Assembly: GCA_018806985.1 (NCBI GenBank)
Contig: JADANN010000370.1
Location: forward strand, 533,501 to 597,500
Source: Angiostrongylus vasorum
Taxonomy: Eukaryota; Nematoda; Chromadorea; Rhabditida; Metastrongylidae
Length of the DNA stretch: 64,000 bases
Direction: 5' to 3'
Position numbers and translations under genes: made by a program. Each line of letters starts with the position of its first letter. Position 1 is the first letter of the stretch. The notes beneath the pieces were generated by a model. The model saw nothing but the letters and a program-made list of their open reading frames with translations. It was not told the origin of the DNA and made no database searches. Shown piece by piece: positions 48,801 to 60,500 of this stretch.

Positions 48801-51800
48801 TGGAATGCTGGCCGAGTCGATTCTCCTTGCTTTCTTGGAAGCAGTTGGACTAGTGCTTTCCCACGTGGATTGGAGGAAAGCATTGGTAAGAGGGTCAAGC
48901 CAGAATCTTGCTTCTTCATGAACTGCTCCGCTATCCACTGCGCTGCCATCCACGTAACCCTTCGACTTGATATTTCGTACTATATCGTAATTGCAGTGCC
49001 AATACTGCTAGCAAATAGTTTTTCCACGTTTATGAGTAGGGAGAACGTTTATCTAATTACATACCCCACAGGTTTGATGCAACCGTTGCATCATAAAGAA
49101 AGAAACATTACGCATTGGTTTTATGTACACTATTTTTGATTACGGCCACAAGGCATTAATTCCTTAATCAAATGTCACCTTCGGTATACTCTTTTGTCTT
49201 TTTCCTTTCACCGTTCCAATTCGAGACTTGAATAATTTGACAAGTGTTCTTGTTTTTTAGTAGTTCTCAGACAAAGTAGAAAAATTGGCAAAGCAAGAGT
49301 AATCGCTGGTTGGAAGCCCACTTGAGGCTCTGAGTTTTGCTCATATCTCAGCACCCATGTGGTTGTATTTCACATCGTACCCCCCGTTATGAAAAAAAAG
49401 CAATAGGTAATAAGCTAAAGTTAAGGCATTATATTTCTTAAACCTTTGCGAAATAATGGTAGTAAAAGTGCTTTTAACATGAGATTTTCAGTACATGTAG
49501 AACTCTGACATCGGAAATTAATGTAAAGTCTGTACTAAGTATGTGAATTCTAGTATATGGTTCATAAATACTGTATTGTTACATCTTCACAGTGCGAACT
49601 CGTTGAAGACCGTCGATCATTAATGGCGAAGCAGATTAAACTTCGTCGTGATCAACAACGACAGCGTAACAGTATGGACGACAGGCACAGCTCCGACAGT
49701 ATCGGTGAGAACGACATGGTCGGTAAGTACACCTCTACATTGCTTAAGATAAATTAGGCATTCGGCGTTTGACCTATGACTTGGCGTGAACAATGCATTC
49801 CATTCCGTTAATTGACATAGAGGTGACTAATTGATGCAACCAATCAGTATTTCAAAAACCACTTTCCTTCGACCTCGGCATGAATAATCAACGTCCTTCT
49901 TCATGGATAAGCCGACACGAGGTTGATAAAAAAAGAAGCTTTATCCGGCAAACGTTTTGGCGCCTTCCCCTTCCGATTTTCGGCTTCGGCCGCTTTTTTG
50001 TCGACTTCGTGCTAGCTTGCCAGTGAAAAAAGAAAACATATCAAGTCAGTGCTTCTATCCATCCAGATGAGCTTGGCATCAATTTGTCGACCCCGAAGGG
50101 ATGAAGGGCGTGGTTTGCCTACAGCGTGGAATCGAACCAAAAATCACGTATGCATCACAGTTCATATCTAAGCACGGCACAACACGCGTCGACTGCAGAC
50201 GCACTTCAGTTGATTAGCAAGGAGCTACTATTTGAAACTACCCTGGATGAACATCTTGTAAGATCAGTAGTTTCCTATGTCATAGTTGATTTTATGAAAC
50301 TCCAAAGAAATTGCGAAAACATGATGTTTGTAAATATCCCACAATATATTTATTCCCTTCGAGGCGCATTTTTACTGGTCTGGTTCGGAAACTACCAATT
50401 TGCTACTAGAGAAATCGTAAACTCAGCATTTGCCAAAGATCTGCGTCTCAAAGTCATTGTATGGATAAAACTTAAAGTGGTGAAAAAGAACAACTATAGT
50501 CCTGCTGTTAAGTGGTATTGATTAACACCAGCAATTTCGACCTTGACCCTTATTTATTGTAGATCTCAGCAAGAGTAAATTCTTATGCATTTGACAGAAA
50601 TCATAGAAAGACGATAGACGGAAGTGATGCAGTTTTTTTTTATTTTACACGACTCGACATCACTTGTTCTGCGGGTTCCAACACTTTCCGTACTCGATTC
50701 GTTTCCTCGTAACACTTTCATCCACGAAGGCCTTTGGATTTTCAGCTGGGTCTCGATTACTTCCTAATGAATTTGTTACCGTATTGAATTTCGTTGAATC
50801 ATGGTCGATCTGATTCTCGCTTGAATCCTGAGATAGCCATGCGAGGACATTTCGAGTTTTCACCACAGGTAACCATAAGCCTTTGTGCATTGGATGGAAC
50901 AAACTAACCTCAAACGAGTCTGGCACAGATTCTCGGCTTCGGAGGGATAGGAGACTTGGTGAGCTCAGCGTGAGATTGAATCAGTGCTTTGCTCCTACTG
51001 AACTGCATCATTATCCACTGTGCTACCCAGTTCTGCTGTTCGCATGATCACGATGACTTCGCTTTAATCATTCACGCCGTAAATTAAAATAATCTAGAGA
51101 GCAAATAATCCACCAATTGTCGATGTCGTTGACATCGATTCATATTTCTGATAACGAACCTCATGCTGGCCAAGGAATAAAGCATGAAAGACAAGGTTCT
51201 CGATGTTGACCAATCTTTTATGGATGTGCTATGCATTCCACTCGATTCATGACATCGTAGAGGTGATTTAGTGCATATTTGACCTATAAAATAACTTGCG
51301 GTGCCTTGCCGATGTAAATACCAAGTCAATGTTTTTGTACTATCAGACAAGTCAAATACCGGTATTCGAACCTCAAACAAACTGAGGGCTTGGTTTGCCA
51401 AGTAGGAGATTTCTTCTTCTTTTCACTAATGCTGCGATATTCTATTATACAAAAGACAAACTAAAGTAGAGAAGTGAGGTAAGTAAAAAGCAACGAAGTG
51501 CAAAAACATGCGTTTTCTGCTGCTTTGTAAACGGTTACGAAGAGCAGATAAAAAATCTAATATACTGATGAGTAGTGGATGTGAAAATAAAGCTCTGACA
51601 GTTTCTAGCGTAGGCTACTGCAAACGATGACTTTCTATGTTTTCATAGTATAAGCGCTTTGTTAGAAGAATACTTAAATTGTTAAGTGGAAGTTCCATAT
51701 GATATGCTGCATCCTTTTCTTCCATCTACATCATTGCTAGGGAAAAAATGGACAAAACATTGAAATGTACTTTATTTTGAACGTAGTATTCCTAAGGCAC

Positions 51801-52562
51801 TAGATTTTCAGTTGTAGTTAAAATGTGCTTACAGTATGCTCGTTTACGTGGGGCACCTGTACTCACAGAACAAATGTAGGATTTTTCATTAAAAGATAAC
51901 GAACACCACAAAACGGTGACCGCAAACTGCTCAATTGTTTTGATTTCATCTAATTCACATATATCATCAATATTTCCATAAATGTATTAGATTCGCTAGA
52001 CACATACTTAGGCAAGATGGTAAGAAGAAAAACTCGGTTTAGTGGTACTTAGATGCGTGGAATCGTGAAATCAAGTGAGAGTCATGTAAATTTAATATAG
52101 TACTATGTGGAACATGAACTGCGAAACAAGGACTTGTATGAGGTCCTTAGCTAGAAAAGGCGGCTTAAATGTGTTTTTTTTTCGCTCTACTTCACACTGT
52201 GTTCTCAACTATTTAGTCGTAAATTTCTTATTAAATGTCTTAGACGAACACTTGAATTGAGCACAAGCTGCCCAAGAAACTTGAATGGTAAACTTCTTAA
52301 ATATGGCAGTGTAAAACAAGGGATTTCAGAAACCTCATCGGTCGAGATATCACCGTCACCACTCGTCGTGCTGCCACATCCTGTTGCCGTGTATCCATGC
52401 ACGGCTACGGCGGCTTTCACTCCACCCTTAGTGACAACCGGGTTACCGATAATGCTCCCAGCAGTACCGTCCGTCATACCTCCGAGCATTTCCAGTTCTT
52501 TCCTACTACCATTACCGTTTTTCAACATATTTCATCAACTGACCGCCCAACAACAACACTAG
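42842..52562 (+). CDS. mab-3: mab-3 homologue, transcription factor with two DM domains (5' exon not found)
   Basis: Exons: 42842-43041, 43104-43182, 44069-44215, 49593-49722 and 52330-52562 (TAG). Phases agree at every junction, giving 262 codons plus a missing N-terminus (C. elegans MAB-3 is about 290 aa). DM domain 1 spans exons 1-2: CQRC, an NH histidine, the RKGHKP loop, MCKY split by a 62-bp intron, CTCSDC, then MVEQRRQLNN. DM domain 2 spans exons 3-4: CARC, VPLRGHK, LCQF, CKC, CELVEDRR, then IKLRR. All zinc-binding Cys/His positions of both modules are present. The last exon is Pro/Ser/Ala-rich and ends near QQQH, resembling the low-complexity MAB-3 tail. In C. elegans MAB-3 acts downstream of TRA-1 to drive male development and repress yolk genes. 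The first visible exon follows a TTTACAG acceptor and has no in-frame ATG, so at least one exon lies upstream. Exon 3 has a tandem CAGCAG acceptor. Confidence 0.93.
43377..43940 (-). CDS. 187-codon antisense open frame inside mab-3 intron 2
   Basis: The longest clean open frame outside transposons, with an ATG start, lying wholly within the mab-3 intron 43183-44068 on the opposite strand. The product has an N-terminal CQRC and scattered hydrophobic stretches but no family I recognise, and no signal peptide or clear membrane topology. It could be chance, a nested gene, or an exon of an antisense transcript. Confidence 0.2.
   Translation of the reverse strand: MCAIMHDDLCQRCSRILVYLHNTFLSTLEKVYFFPTSMCHHVYPEEVYRRRPLCLGTSEIVYYLGSFTSGRLGKVLLHITSSVTLKSWKKNYSHDSQERLFTKFDSDNNITVSLMSIHIVHNMLTELSLTFLWVSITSELGMGPISAQPIPSNFPILKASMQIFQIINFKQTIKQPYKKPTFSSSAL
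44993..45240 (+). repeat. SINE-1 full copy (mab-3 intron 3)
   Basis: Has a clear A box (GTAGCGCAGTGGTTAGAGGC), a degraded B box and a complete tail (GATTGATCAACACCAAGAGC). Confidence 0.75.
45290..45430 (+). repeat. SINE-1 head, second unit beside the 45.0-kb copy
   Basis: Has the A box TGTAGCACAGTAGTTAGAG and the B box GTTGGTTCGACTG. It sits 50 bp after the previous unit in the same orientation and lacks the tail. Confidence 0.6.
46290..46380 (+). repeat. R4-like fragment (mab-3 intron 3)
   Basis: Contains the CGGCTAACGTTTTGCCGTCTT and TCTCAGAGCC block typical of R4. Related short pieces lie at 19805-19860, 49905-49990 and 55500-55545, and an inverted one at 32880-32935. Confidence 0.5.
47690..48040 (+). 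mobile_element. RTE-b C-terminal fragment in mab-3 intron 3
   Basis: The plus strand reads KHKRAARMIRK, then DGRKELRSGFKEATVLSDDH and DGWRCL. After a further frame change comes RGRNKWKIYWG-like sequence. This matches the conserved end of nematode RTE proteins (KHRWAGHIMRR...R-EWIPR...RE-N-WKR-WG). It has frameshifts and stops. Confidence 0.6.
48110..48400 (-). repeat. SINE-1 full copy, reversed
   Basis: The tail is at the left (AAAGGATAAAGGATGAAGCTC, GTTGATCAATC). The head is at the right (revcomp GGCGCGTGTGGCGTAATAGTC). It lies just downstream of an RTE-b 3' fragment. Confidence 0.75.
48640..48965 (-). repeat. SINE-3 full copy (mab-3 intron 3)
   Basis: Reversed head TATCCACTGCGCTGCCATCC at the right end, then CTTGCTTCTTCATG and the GATTTCGTCTTC core. 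Read on the minus strand it is open for 112 codons, which I interpret as chance. Confidence 0.7.
49285..49415 (+). repeat. SINE-2 3' part (mab-3 intron 3)
   Basis: Contains TGGTTGGAAGCCCA, CATATCTCAGCACCCATGTG and a tail ending AATAGGTAATAAGC. It lies 180 bp before mab-3 exon 4. Confidence 0.5.
50060..50145 (-). repeat. SINE-1 head-proximal fragment, reversed
   Basis: Retains the GTCGACCCCGAAGGGATGAAG segment and a GGAATCGAACC B box read in reverse. Confidence 0.5.
50650..51035 (-). repeat. SINE-3 full copy (mab-3 intron 4)
   Basis: Reversed head TTATCCACTGTGCTACCCAG (A box) with GATTGAATCAG as B box, then the body (GTCGATCTGATTCTCGC, GAATCCTGAGATAGCC). Confidence 0.7.
51140..51405 (-). repeat. 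SINE-1 copy, reversed, diverged
   Basis: Keeps the tail block (GATGTTGACCAATC) and the AGGTGATTTAGTGCATAT and TATTCGAACC segments. Confidence 0.65.
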
Positions 52563-53682
52563 TCATGTACATTCACTACACAATCATCTCCTGTATATCC
52601 ACCCACTATCACATAACCAAGATCAGGTCAATGAGTCGTCACGAGTCTAAGTGTTCTCGGTACACATGTAGCCTGTTCACTACGTACAGGTCGCAACAGC
52701 TGAGATTTTGAGTCTATTCATTAAGGGTTATAGAATTCTCACCGGTTTCAAAGTGACGTTGTTTGGGCTTTACTACGACTTTACCACCACGTTTTCACAG
52801 TATCCACATTAATTGCAACCATCATTTCCCCTTTGATTTCATATGACTCAAGTGACAATTATTAAGTCTTACGTTAGTTAGAAACTGTACGGAGCCCTCA
52901 AAACCTGCCCATTCCGTAGTTCATCAAAGCCTACCCACTCCTTAGTTCGATCGTACATCTGACACGTTTCATAATTCGTAGCGAAGAGACCATTCTACCT
53001 CGTCAAATTATTTTGCATAGCACAGCCCCATAATAACGTTCATGAAATTGATAGCGCGGTTCTATGCAAAATTTGTTCTAATAATTCCCGCATATTGCTT
53101 TATGTTGGATGAAAATCACGTATGATGTTCCCACGAAACATCCATAGATTGGTGTTCTGAGGTTTTACGATGACATGCTTCTTTCGGTCCTATAAATAAC
53201 GAATGGGAGTGTCCTTAGCGTGAGATATATTTGGACATAATTTTTTTTGACTCACAAGAATTAGTCTCTTACCTTCTCAGCTTCATAAAACCTCTGGAAC
53301 CCAGTCGAAATATGTTTCCATTGATTGCTCGCATCTCTCGGGTGGGATGCAATCCCAGTCATTACGGCATACTGACGATTACGATCGTCACTAAATTTTT
53401 GTCTTTTGAAGACTATTCCTTATTTCATGCATTCTCCTCACTCGCTTAACTCGTCAACAACTGATTATAGATGGCTTTTGTATTCACATCTCATCCAAAT
53501 GTCCTGTATGTTTGCTTGTGATCATACCGGTATGTCAATGTAACCATCACAGAGATGACATTAAAGCTCATGGCAAACGTTATTGACAATGAAGTTGAAT
53601 CACTTTAAAGCTGGTAGTGTATTCTTTATTCAACGTATGTATTAATCAATCTTATGTTGACCTAATATTCACATCAACAATC

Positions 53683-53683
<1 letters not shown>
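52563..53683. other. Convergent intergenic region, mab-3 / pno-1
   Basis: Holds both 3' ends. A reversed AATAAA at ~53625-53630 could serve pno-1, though it is over 200 bp past the stop and beyond the TA tract. No other gene is visible. Confidence 0.5.

Positions 53684-53769
<86 letters not shown>
53684..53769. repeat. TA dinucleotide tract, ~86 bp
   Basis: Pure TA repeat between the convergent mab-3 and pno-1 genes, 74 bp past the pno-1 stop. Confidence 0.97.
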
Positions 53770-53771
<2 letters not shown>

Positions 53772-53842
53772 TCGATTTTAAACGATACATGCTAAAAACG
53801 ACAAAAAGTCTTAAGAAACAATTTCAATGCCGTCTAAAAATT

Positions 53843-54999
53843 TTATAACCGTTCGCTTGAACGAGATGCCAAATTACGCAGATTCCCGTAGACCTTTGAT
53901 GGGGGGCGCCCCTGAAAGATAGCCACCTCCACATTTCGCATTTGAACACCACAGATCTCGACATTTAACGCAGTACAGAATATTATGAAAGATGTACCAA
54001 GAATAAGACTACAAACTGCATTCCGAGCGAGTTTCAAGTTCTGGTACGCTCCCAGCAAATGGATTTTTGTATCGGCAAGTACTGAAGTTGAGACATGGAA
54101 TACAATAAGCTACATCAATACAAAAAAAAGTAAAGGAGATAACCTATTCTGGTCTTCGTTACATTTTCTATAACCAGTTTCGTCCTACCATCTTTGCCTG
54201 CTATTCTACCAACAGCTCGACTAAGATTATCACCTTTCAGGGAAGACTTCACGTCAGCTATCTCAAAGGTTTCAAGGAACAAATGATCGAGCCGTATGAG
54301 TGATAGAGCGTCGGCGATGTCAAAACCAAGCACAAATGCACGAACAAAGTCAGCTGCCGAAAAAGGATTTCATTAAGAAACACCTTAATAGATGAGCAAA
54401 ATTTTAAAGCGTGAAAAGAGTAGTATACGTTGTAGATCACAAAATAAAAGAATGAATCAATCAAAAAAGACCACATCCCAATGAGATTTGCTTCCCAGTT
54501 CTATGTTAACCAGTAAATTAAAAGCGTTACAACACGAATGACTATTAAATGTGAAGATAGGATAACATGACCTTACTTTTTGCAGATCCGTAGTTTCCTC
54601 TTTGTCTTTTGGATTTCGAATTTCCACATTCCTCGTCTTCATATTGAACCTAACTTGTAGTCCCAAATTCTTCACTATTGGCGTGAAAATGTTGACCCAG
54701 TTCTCTTTCAACGGTGTATAACGGTGTTTCGGTACAGGGATCTTGAATGTGAATTCTTTTTACCCTAACTGTAAAACCGCTCAAATGTAGTAATAAAACA
54801 GATCGCATCTAATCACTGGAAGATGTCACGCAGTTTCGAAAAACCGTACCTTACGTATTTCGCCCTTCTCTCCTTTAGACCTCTTGGTTCGGTGACAAAT
54901 TGTATCTGCGCAACGCTGGGCTTGTTGCTCTGATGTAGTACCCAAACATACTTCCATCTCGACATGCTCTACGGCAGACTTTCTTTTTCGCCTTGACAC
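53843..54999 (-). CDS. pno-1: pno-1 / Dim2 homologue (40S ribosome assembly KH protein), two single-base breaks
   Basis: Exons on the minus strand, 5' to 3': 54999-54850 (start open), 54741-54577, ~54357-54144, 54081-53998 and 53911-53843 (TAA). Recognised from [63 protein letters not shown] (KH loop), [16 protein letters not shown] and [13 protein letters not shown], in family order. Pno1 binds pre-40S particles and partners Nob1 for cleavage of 20S pre-rRNA to 18S rRNA in nucleus and cytoplasm. Two joints do not work as written. The acceptor of the third exon reads TTTCG instead of the expected TTTCAG, losing one base. The last exon has one base too many after its TTTCAG acceptor, beside G/C homopolymers. 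These may be sequence errors or real lesions. The basic N-terminal exon (RRKRK) is poorly conserved in the family and its upstream start is not seen. The gene converges on mab-3. Confidence 0.88.
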
Positions 55000-55059
55000 C
55001 TTAAACAATGTTCCCTTTAGATCATTATATACATAAGAACTTTCAAAGACCAAATTTCA

Positions 55060-56666
55060 GTTAGTCTCCGCAACAATCAACAAATTTTTATGTTCTAAGG
55101 ACTGTTTCGGCGACATAGTCTCCTTTAAAACTTTAGGGTGGACAAATTATCAAATAGCCTTTTCAGAGAACAGTTTTATAACGTCAAAGAAAATTCAAGC
55201 AAAAAAAACGTCAAAGAAAAGAAGAAAAACATAAGACGAAAACCAAGCCGCATTTAGAGCTCTTGAAAGCACCTTTCTGTTTTCTATATTTTAGAATTAG
55301 ACCCATATATAAACTTTTCACACATAGGATGGTAATTATAGCTTACCCCTATCAAGAAGTAAACCGAAGTTATAGTGCCAGCATGCGTCTAAACTTCGCA
55401 CTTCTGCTTGACATTAGATTCTTCGTTTTCTTGTTCAGCAGTCGCGAGGTTGTTAAACAGCATACATTTACTTCCATAGAAAAACACAACATAATACAAC
55501 AGTAGCTGACGTTTCGGCAGTATCGCCTTCTTCAGAGCCGCTTTTTTTTACGTGCCTTCCAATGAGGAAGATTAGAACAGCTGATTATAGTCGCATAAGG
55601 TTGATGACTGCACCATCCCACATCAGAAATTGATGCGAACATACGGGGTCAGAGTCAGAGTAGTCATTAATCAAAGGTAAATACATAGAATGGCTAAATT
55701 TACCAGTTTATCAGGTATCATATCTCTTTATATGATCGCATGAGAGCGATAACGTTGACCAAATATTTTAATACAACACGGATCGAATCTCTAGCAAAAA
55801 CAGGAACTCATGATCAAGATCAACTCTTGTATGAAAGTGGGAAGCTCAGCTAACTCGTCACTGCTGAGGGGATATTATTTCATAGCTGCGCCTCTACTAT
55901 AGAACGATATTTCATCGACAGCTGGGGCAATCTGAGAAGACGAAAAAAAACAGCGCGGCCATTCGTTCACTGTCGGCATCAGTACGAATCGCGTGCCCAT
56001 AAATCGAACCAAAACTGCCGTGTGTTCGAACATTTTTTAGACCGCACTTGGCTGTTCTCTAACAATACGGGGAATAGCGAGGTCATACCACCCACGAAGC
56101 CACAGCGAAGACTTTGGCAATGCCACTTTGGTTTCCTTTCAAAATTTCGCAACAATATTTACTTATCTACCCCCTACTGGGACAACATATAACTTATTCC
56201 TAGGCAATAATTACTCAGAAGTAATCTGACTTTCACTAGAAATTGCTTGAGGGAAACTGTCCGAAAAAAAAGATAACAAATGATTCTTAAATAACTATTC
56301 ACGAACCAATCCTTACCGTTTTCTGGCTAAAACATAGATGTAACGCCGTCGTAACAAGTGTGATACGAATAATGACTACTATTAAGAACCCTTTATATTT
56401 TTTTAAGTTTTAACGGGCTCTGATTGGGCTACGGAACGAACACTAAGTGATGAAAGATGGTCGTAACTCAGCTCACTCAACTCTTCGTTGGGCTTGCATC
56501 TAACACATTCGACAACGACTAATTTTGGGAGGACTGGAGTATGGGAAGACGCCTAATTTCTATCCTTCATGGATATGCTAGTTTTCTTAAAATACACAAT
56601 AAATTGAGGACCTGGGGTTTGAGGACATGGTAGAATTCTGAAGGAGACTCAGCTGTACTGCTCTAG

Positions 56667-56739
<73 letters not shown>

Positions 56740-57530
56740 ATTATTTACTACAGGTTACTGTAATCCACATACAAACACATTGTTGTCATCGGTTGGAAGG
56801 ATTTTGCAGTATCTTGTTGAGGATCTTTCTGTATCTTTTAAACCCGTCCGTCCTATGCGATAAATTAAATAACAATCTAGTAAAACTACCTGTCATCGAA
56901 CTCGTCCAAAAAGACGGTTTTTTGTACATTTCCAAGCACAGAATAAAGCCTTTTGGGAAAAGCCATACCACCGCCCACCATAACATATGTGTTTGATAAA
57001 CTATTAATGTACTACAAGAGGTGTAGAAGAAGTGCTCTGTATGCCGAATTAAAGCAACGGAAAGATTATGACCTCCATACCCCACGACATCCTCTAACGA
57101 ATCACTCGCACAGAGGTCATGTCATCGTGAATGTCTTAAACGAAAATTGCTGCGTTGTAATATCATATCCGAAAGCACAACATAGACAACGGGATAGACG
57201 TCAAACTAATAAAATTATTACGCTTGGTGTTAAGAACGTACTCAGACACGATAGAAGTGAAAGCTTGAGTGAGTTAGAACATGTAGAAGGCGGTGTGTAT
57301 TATACATACGGCAACGCACTTATTCATAAGTGCTCAAAGCGTTGAATTCTTCCATAGTATTCCTACCCCTATTTAAACACATACATGGATACTTGGAAAT
57401 CGCACGTCGCTTAGGTGGTCTTCCAACAAGACGCTAGCATTCTTTTGCGGTCCACCGTAGTGGCTTTCCCACCCACCAATAATATGTTTTCTCATGTCCA
57501 TCGGCCCACGGAGGTCTCTCATATGATCTC
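55060..57530. other. No gene recognised
   Basis: The upstream flank of pno-1 should hold its start exon, which I could not identify. Open frames at 56793-57345 on both strands look unremarkable and match nothing I know. Confidence 0.45.
56668..56736. repeat. TA dinucleotide tract, ~69 bp
   Basis: Pure TA repeat in unannotated DNA between pno-1 and the RTE-a copy. Confidence 0.97.
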
Positions 57531-57539
57531 GAGCCGGTT

Positions 57540-60500
57540 AGTTGCGAGACTACGTAGCGCGTCCTCAGGTGGCAGATAGGGGGTTAATCGCGGACCAAAA
57601 GCGACCGTATGTTTCCCTAAGACAAAAGTGGATCCATGAGATGGAATTCCTGTTTCTGCTGCGCCGATTTGGCACATACTTTCAGTATTTGAAAGGCGTA
57701 TTCATGCATGCACGTGTGGGTGCTTTTTCACTTATGCGGACTGTATCCTACGAGTCAATTCGGCCAAAATCCTGCAATAAAATGACAAGAAAATATACAG
57801 GAGGCGGTCACGAATCGCCCCCCAACAAATAAGCTCCATATCCACTCTGGGAGAGACTGCCACGCTACCATGAGTATACACAGTCCCACGTTCATAGCCC
57901 AGTATTGGGTATTAAAATGCTAACCATAGTAAAAGAAAAGGGCCTAATTCCCCCTGACCGCGAAAGAGCCTCCAATTTCGCAGCGTTGTGGGACGAGCAT
58001 GGAAAGGCTGCTAAAATCTCAGGACCAATGGAAGTTGCCCGGATTACAAAGAACTAAGGTGACGATCTCTGCCTATAATGCACGTCCCCTTGCATCCGAC
58101 TCCTCGATAGAAGTCTTGATCATGCAAGCGAGAAAGATAAGGTACGATGTAAACGGCCTGGACAAGACGAGACGACGCCACCATTCAACGCCGCCTATGA
58201 CACCGGAGAAGAACTATTGCTCGGAACATGCGACAGTAGAAAAGTCGGCGGCGTCGGCATTCTCGTCAACACGAGTTTGTTCATACACATCGATTCATTT
58301 GAACAACTTACAACCCAAGTCGAACGTTTGGGAATAAAAAGATATGGATCAATACCAGGTTTGACAATCCTCTACGTCTACGCGCTGACGTCAAATTATG
58401 ACGAAGAAGAAGTCGAAGCGTTCTATATGGACTAGGAGTTTTACAGAGAAGACCACATACTCTTCAAGGTCATCATTGGAGATTTCAACGCCAAGATTGG
58501 ACCAAGGAGAACGTCTGAAGAACGTCACATTCGGACCCACGGATTAGTATGGAACGAAAAGAGTGAGCGGCTATTTGAGTTTATCATGGCGACCAAGACA
58601 ATCCATGGTAACTCACAATTCCAGAAGCCCCCACCCACAGCGCTGGACGTGGGAGTCTCCCAATGGAGAGTACCATAACGAAATAGACCACATCATAGTA
58701 AATAGAAGGTTTCGCCTAACCGATGTCGCTGTTGTTCCCAAAATTCTACACGGGATCAGACCACCACCTCCTTCGTGCAAGATCCATTTCTCGCAGAAAG
58801 GAGAAAAAAGCCGCTAAATTCAAAAACCGAAGTCCCAGAACCACCGCAAACTGGGACTTATTCAATTCATTAGTCGGCTGTTGGGAAGATGCCGTTGTCG
58901 ATAACATCGACGAAGAATACGATCGGCTCATCCAACATCTTCACGTTGCCGCTATGAAAGCTGAGAGTTCGAAAGTTAACACTCGGGCTAATACGCCAGC
59001 GTCGAATCGCACGAGCTGCAGTCAACCGCGAACTAACGTCCGAACTTTCAAAACAGTACAGACAGGCGATAAAAGAAGATCTTAAAGAGAGAAGAGCAGC
59101 AGTAATGGTCGAAGTTGCAGAGGCTGGGAGAAGCATTCGTAAAGCCCATCGATGCTTCGCCAATTACAAGGCGAAACTGATTGCACTCCGGCGGCCAGAC
59201 GGAACAGTTTCAGCGTTCAGAAATGCAATGGAGAAAATCATTCACGAATACTACTCAGATCTCTTCAACAGCCATGTCCACCTTCGTTAATATGAAATAA
59301 AGGAGGATGGATATGTTGAACCAATGGTAAATCGAACAGCAGCAGGTCCGGACAGGATAAGATCTGAACACTTGAAGAACCTTCCGCCAGTGCTCGTAAA
59401 CACACTGGTTCCGCTCTTCACACGTTACCTGTCCGAATGCAAAGTCCCTACCCACTGGAAGACCAGCGAGACCGTGTTATTGTTCAAGAAGGGTGACCTA
59501 CAGGATATCGGCAACTATCGTCCAATCCGCTTGCTATCTATCGTCTACAAACTTTTCACTCGAGTCATCCTAAATAGGTTGACAGAACACTGGACGAAGG
59601 ACAGCCATGTGAGCAAGCAGGGTTTCCAAAAGGATTTAGTACGATGGACCATATCCACACGATAACAAGACCCACTCTGTCTCATCTTCATAGATTTACA
59701 AAGCACCATTGATTCAGTCGAGATAGAAGCAGTCTTGGAAGCCCTAGATAGTCAAGGAGTCCCTACCCAATACATAAAGATTCTTCGTGAGCGGTACAAA
59801 AAATTTCACAACCAAGATATCACCATTCTACGACGACATTACCATTGACGTCAAAAGAGGAGTTAGGGAAGGCGATACCATCTCGCCAAAAATATTTAAC
59901 GCCACCCTCCAGAACGTCATGCGAACATTTGAATGGGACAATATGGGAGTGAAAATCGATGGTCGACAGTTACACCATCTTCACTTTGCTGATGACATCG
60001 TCCTTATAACACTATACATTAGCCAGGCGGAACGTATGCTTACCGACTTTGATAAAGCTTGTGGAAAGATTGGTCTTCAACTAAATCTCACAAAAACGAT
60101 GTTCATGAGGAACAGATTGGTTTCGTACGCCCCGTTCACGCTCAACGGAATGAGTACCTCCGAATGCTCCAGTCATGTTTATCTAGATCGGCAAAGCAAT
60201 GTGATGAACGACTTAGCTCTAGAGTTGAGCAGAAGGAAACGGGCGGGTTGGGGAGCTTTCAAGAGCATCGAAAAAGTAGCGAGAGGAACAAAGAACACCC
60301 GACTCCATGCCCACTTTTTCGACTCAACGGTACTTCCTGCGCTAACGTATGCGCCAGAAACTTGGTCGCTACGTAAACAGGATGAAAAATAATCCAGATT
60401 TATTGAACGCGCAGTCGAAAGGAGGATGCTAGGAGTATCCCGTGTCACGCAAGTAAGGGGAAGCGATCCGAAGTTTCTACCTGCGTCAACGACCAAAAAT

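Noticed and set aside
56786..57345. Overlapping open frames on both strands as a gene
   Set aside because: No recognisable domain, no convincing splice sites, and frames on opposite strands are open over the same DNA.
59324..60392. Active reverse transcriptase gene
   Set aside because: The RT motifs are recognisable, but the frame breaks between blocks and no continuous endonuclease-RT protein is encoded.
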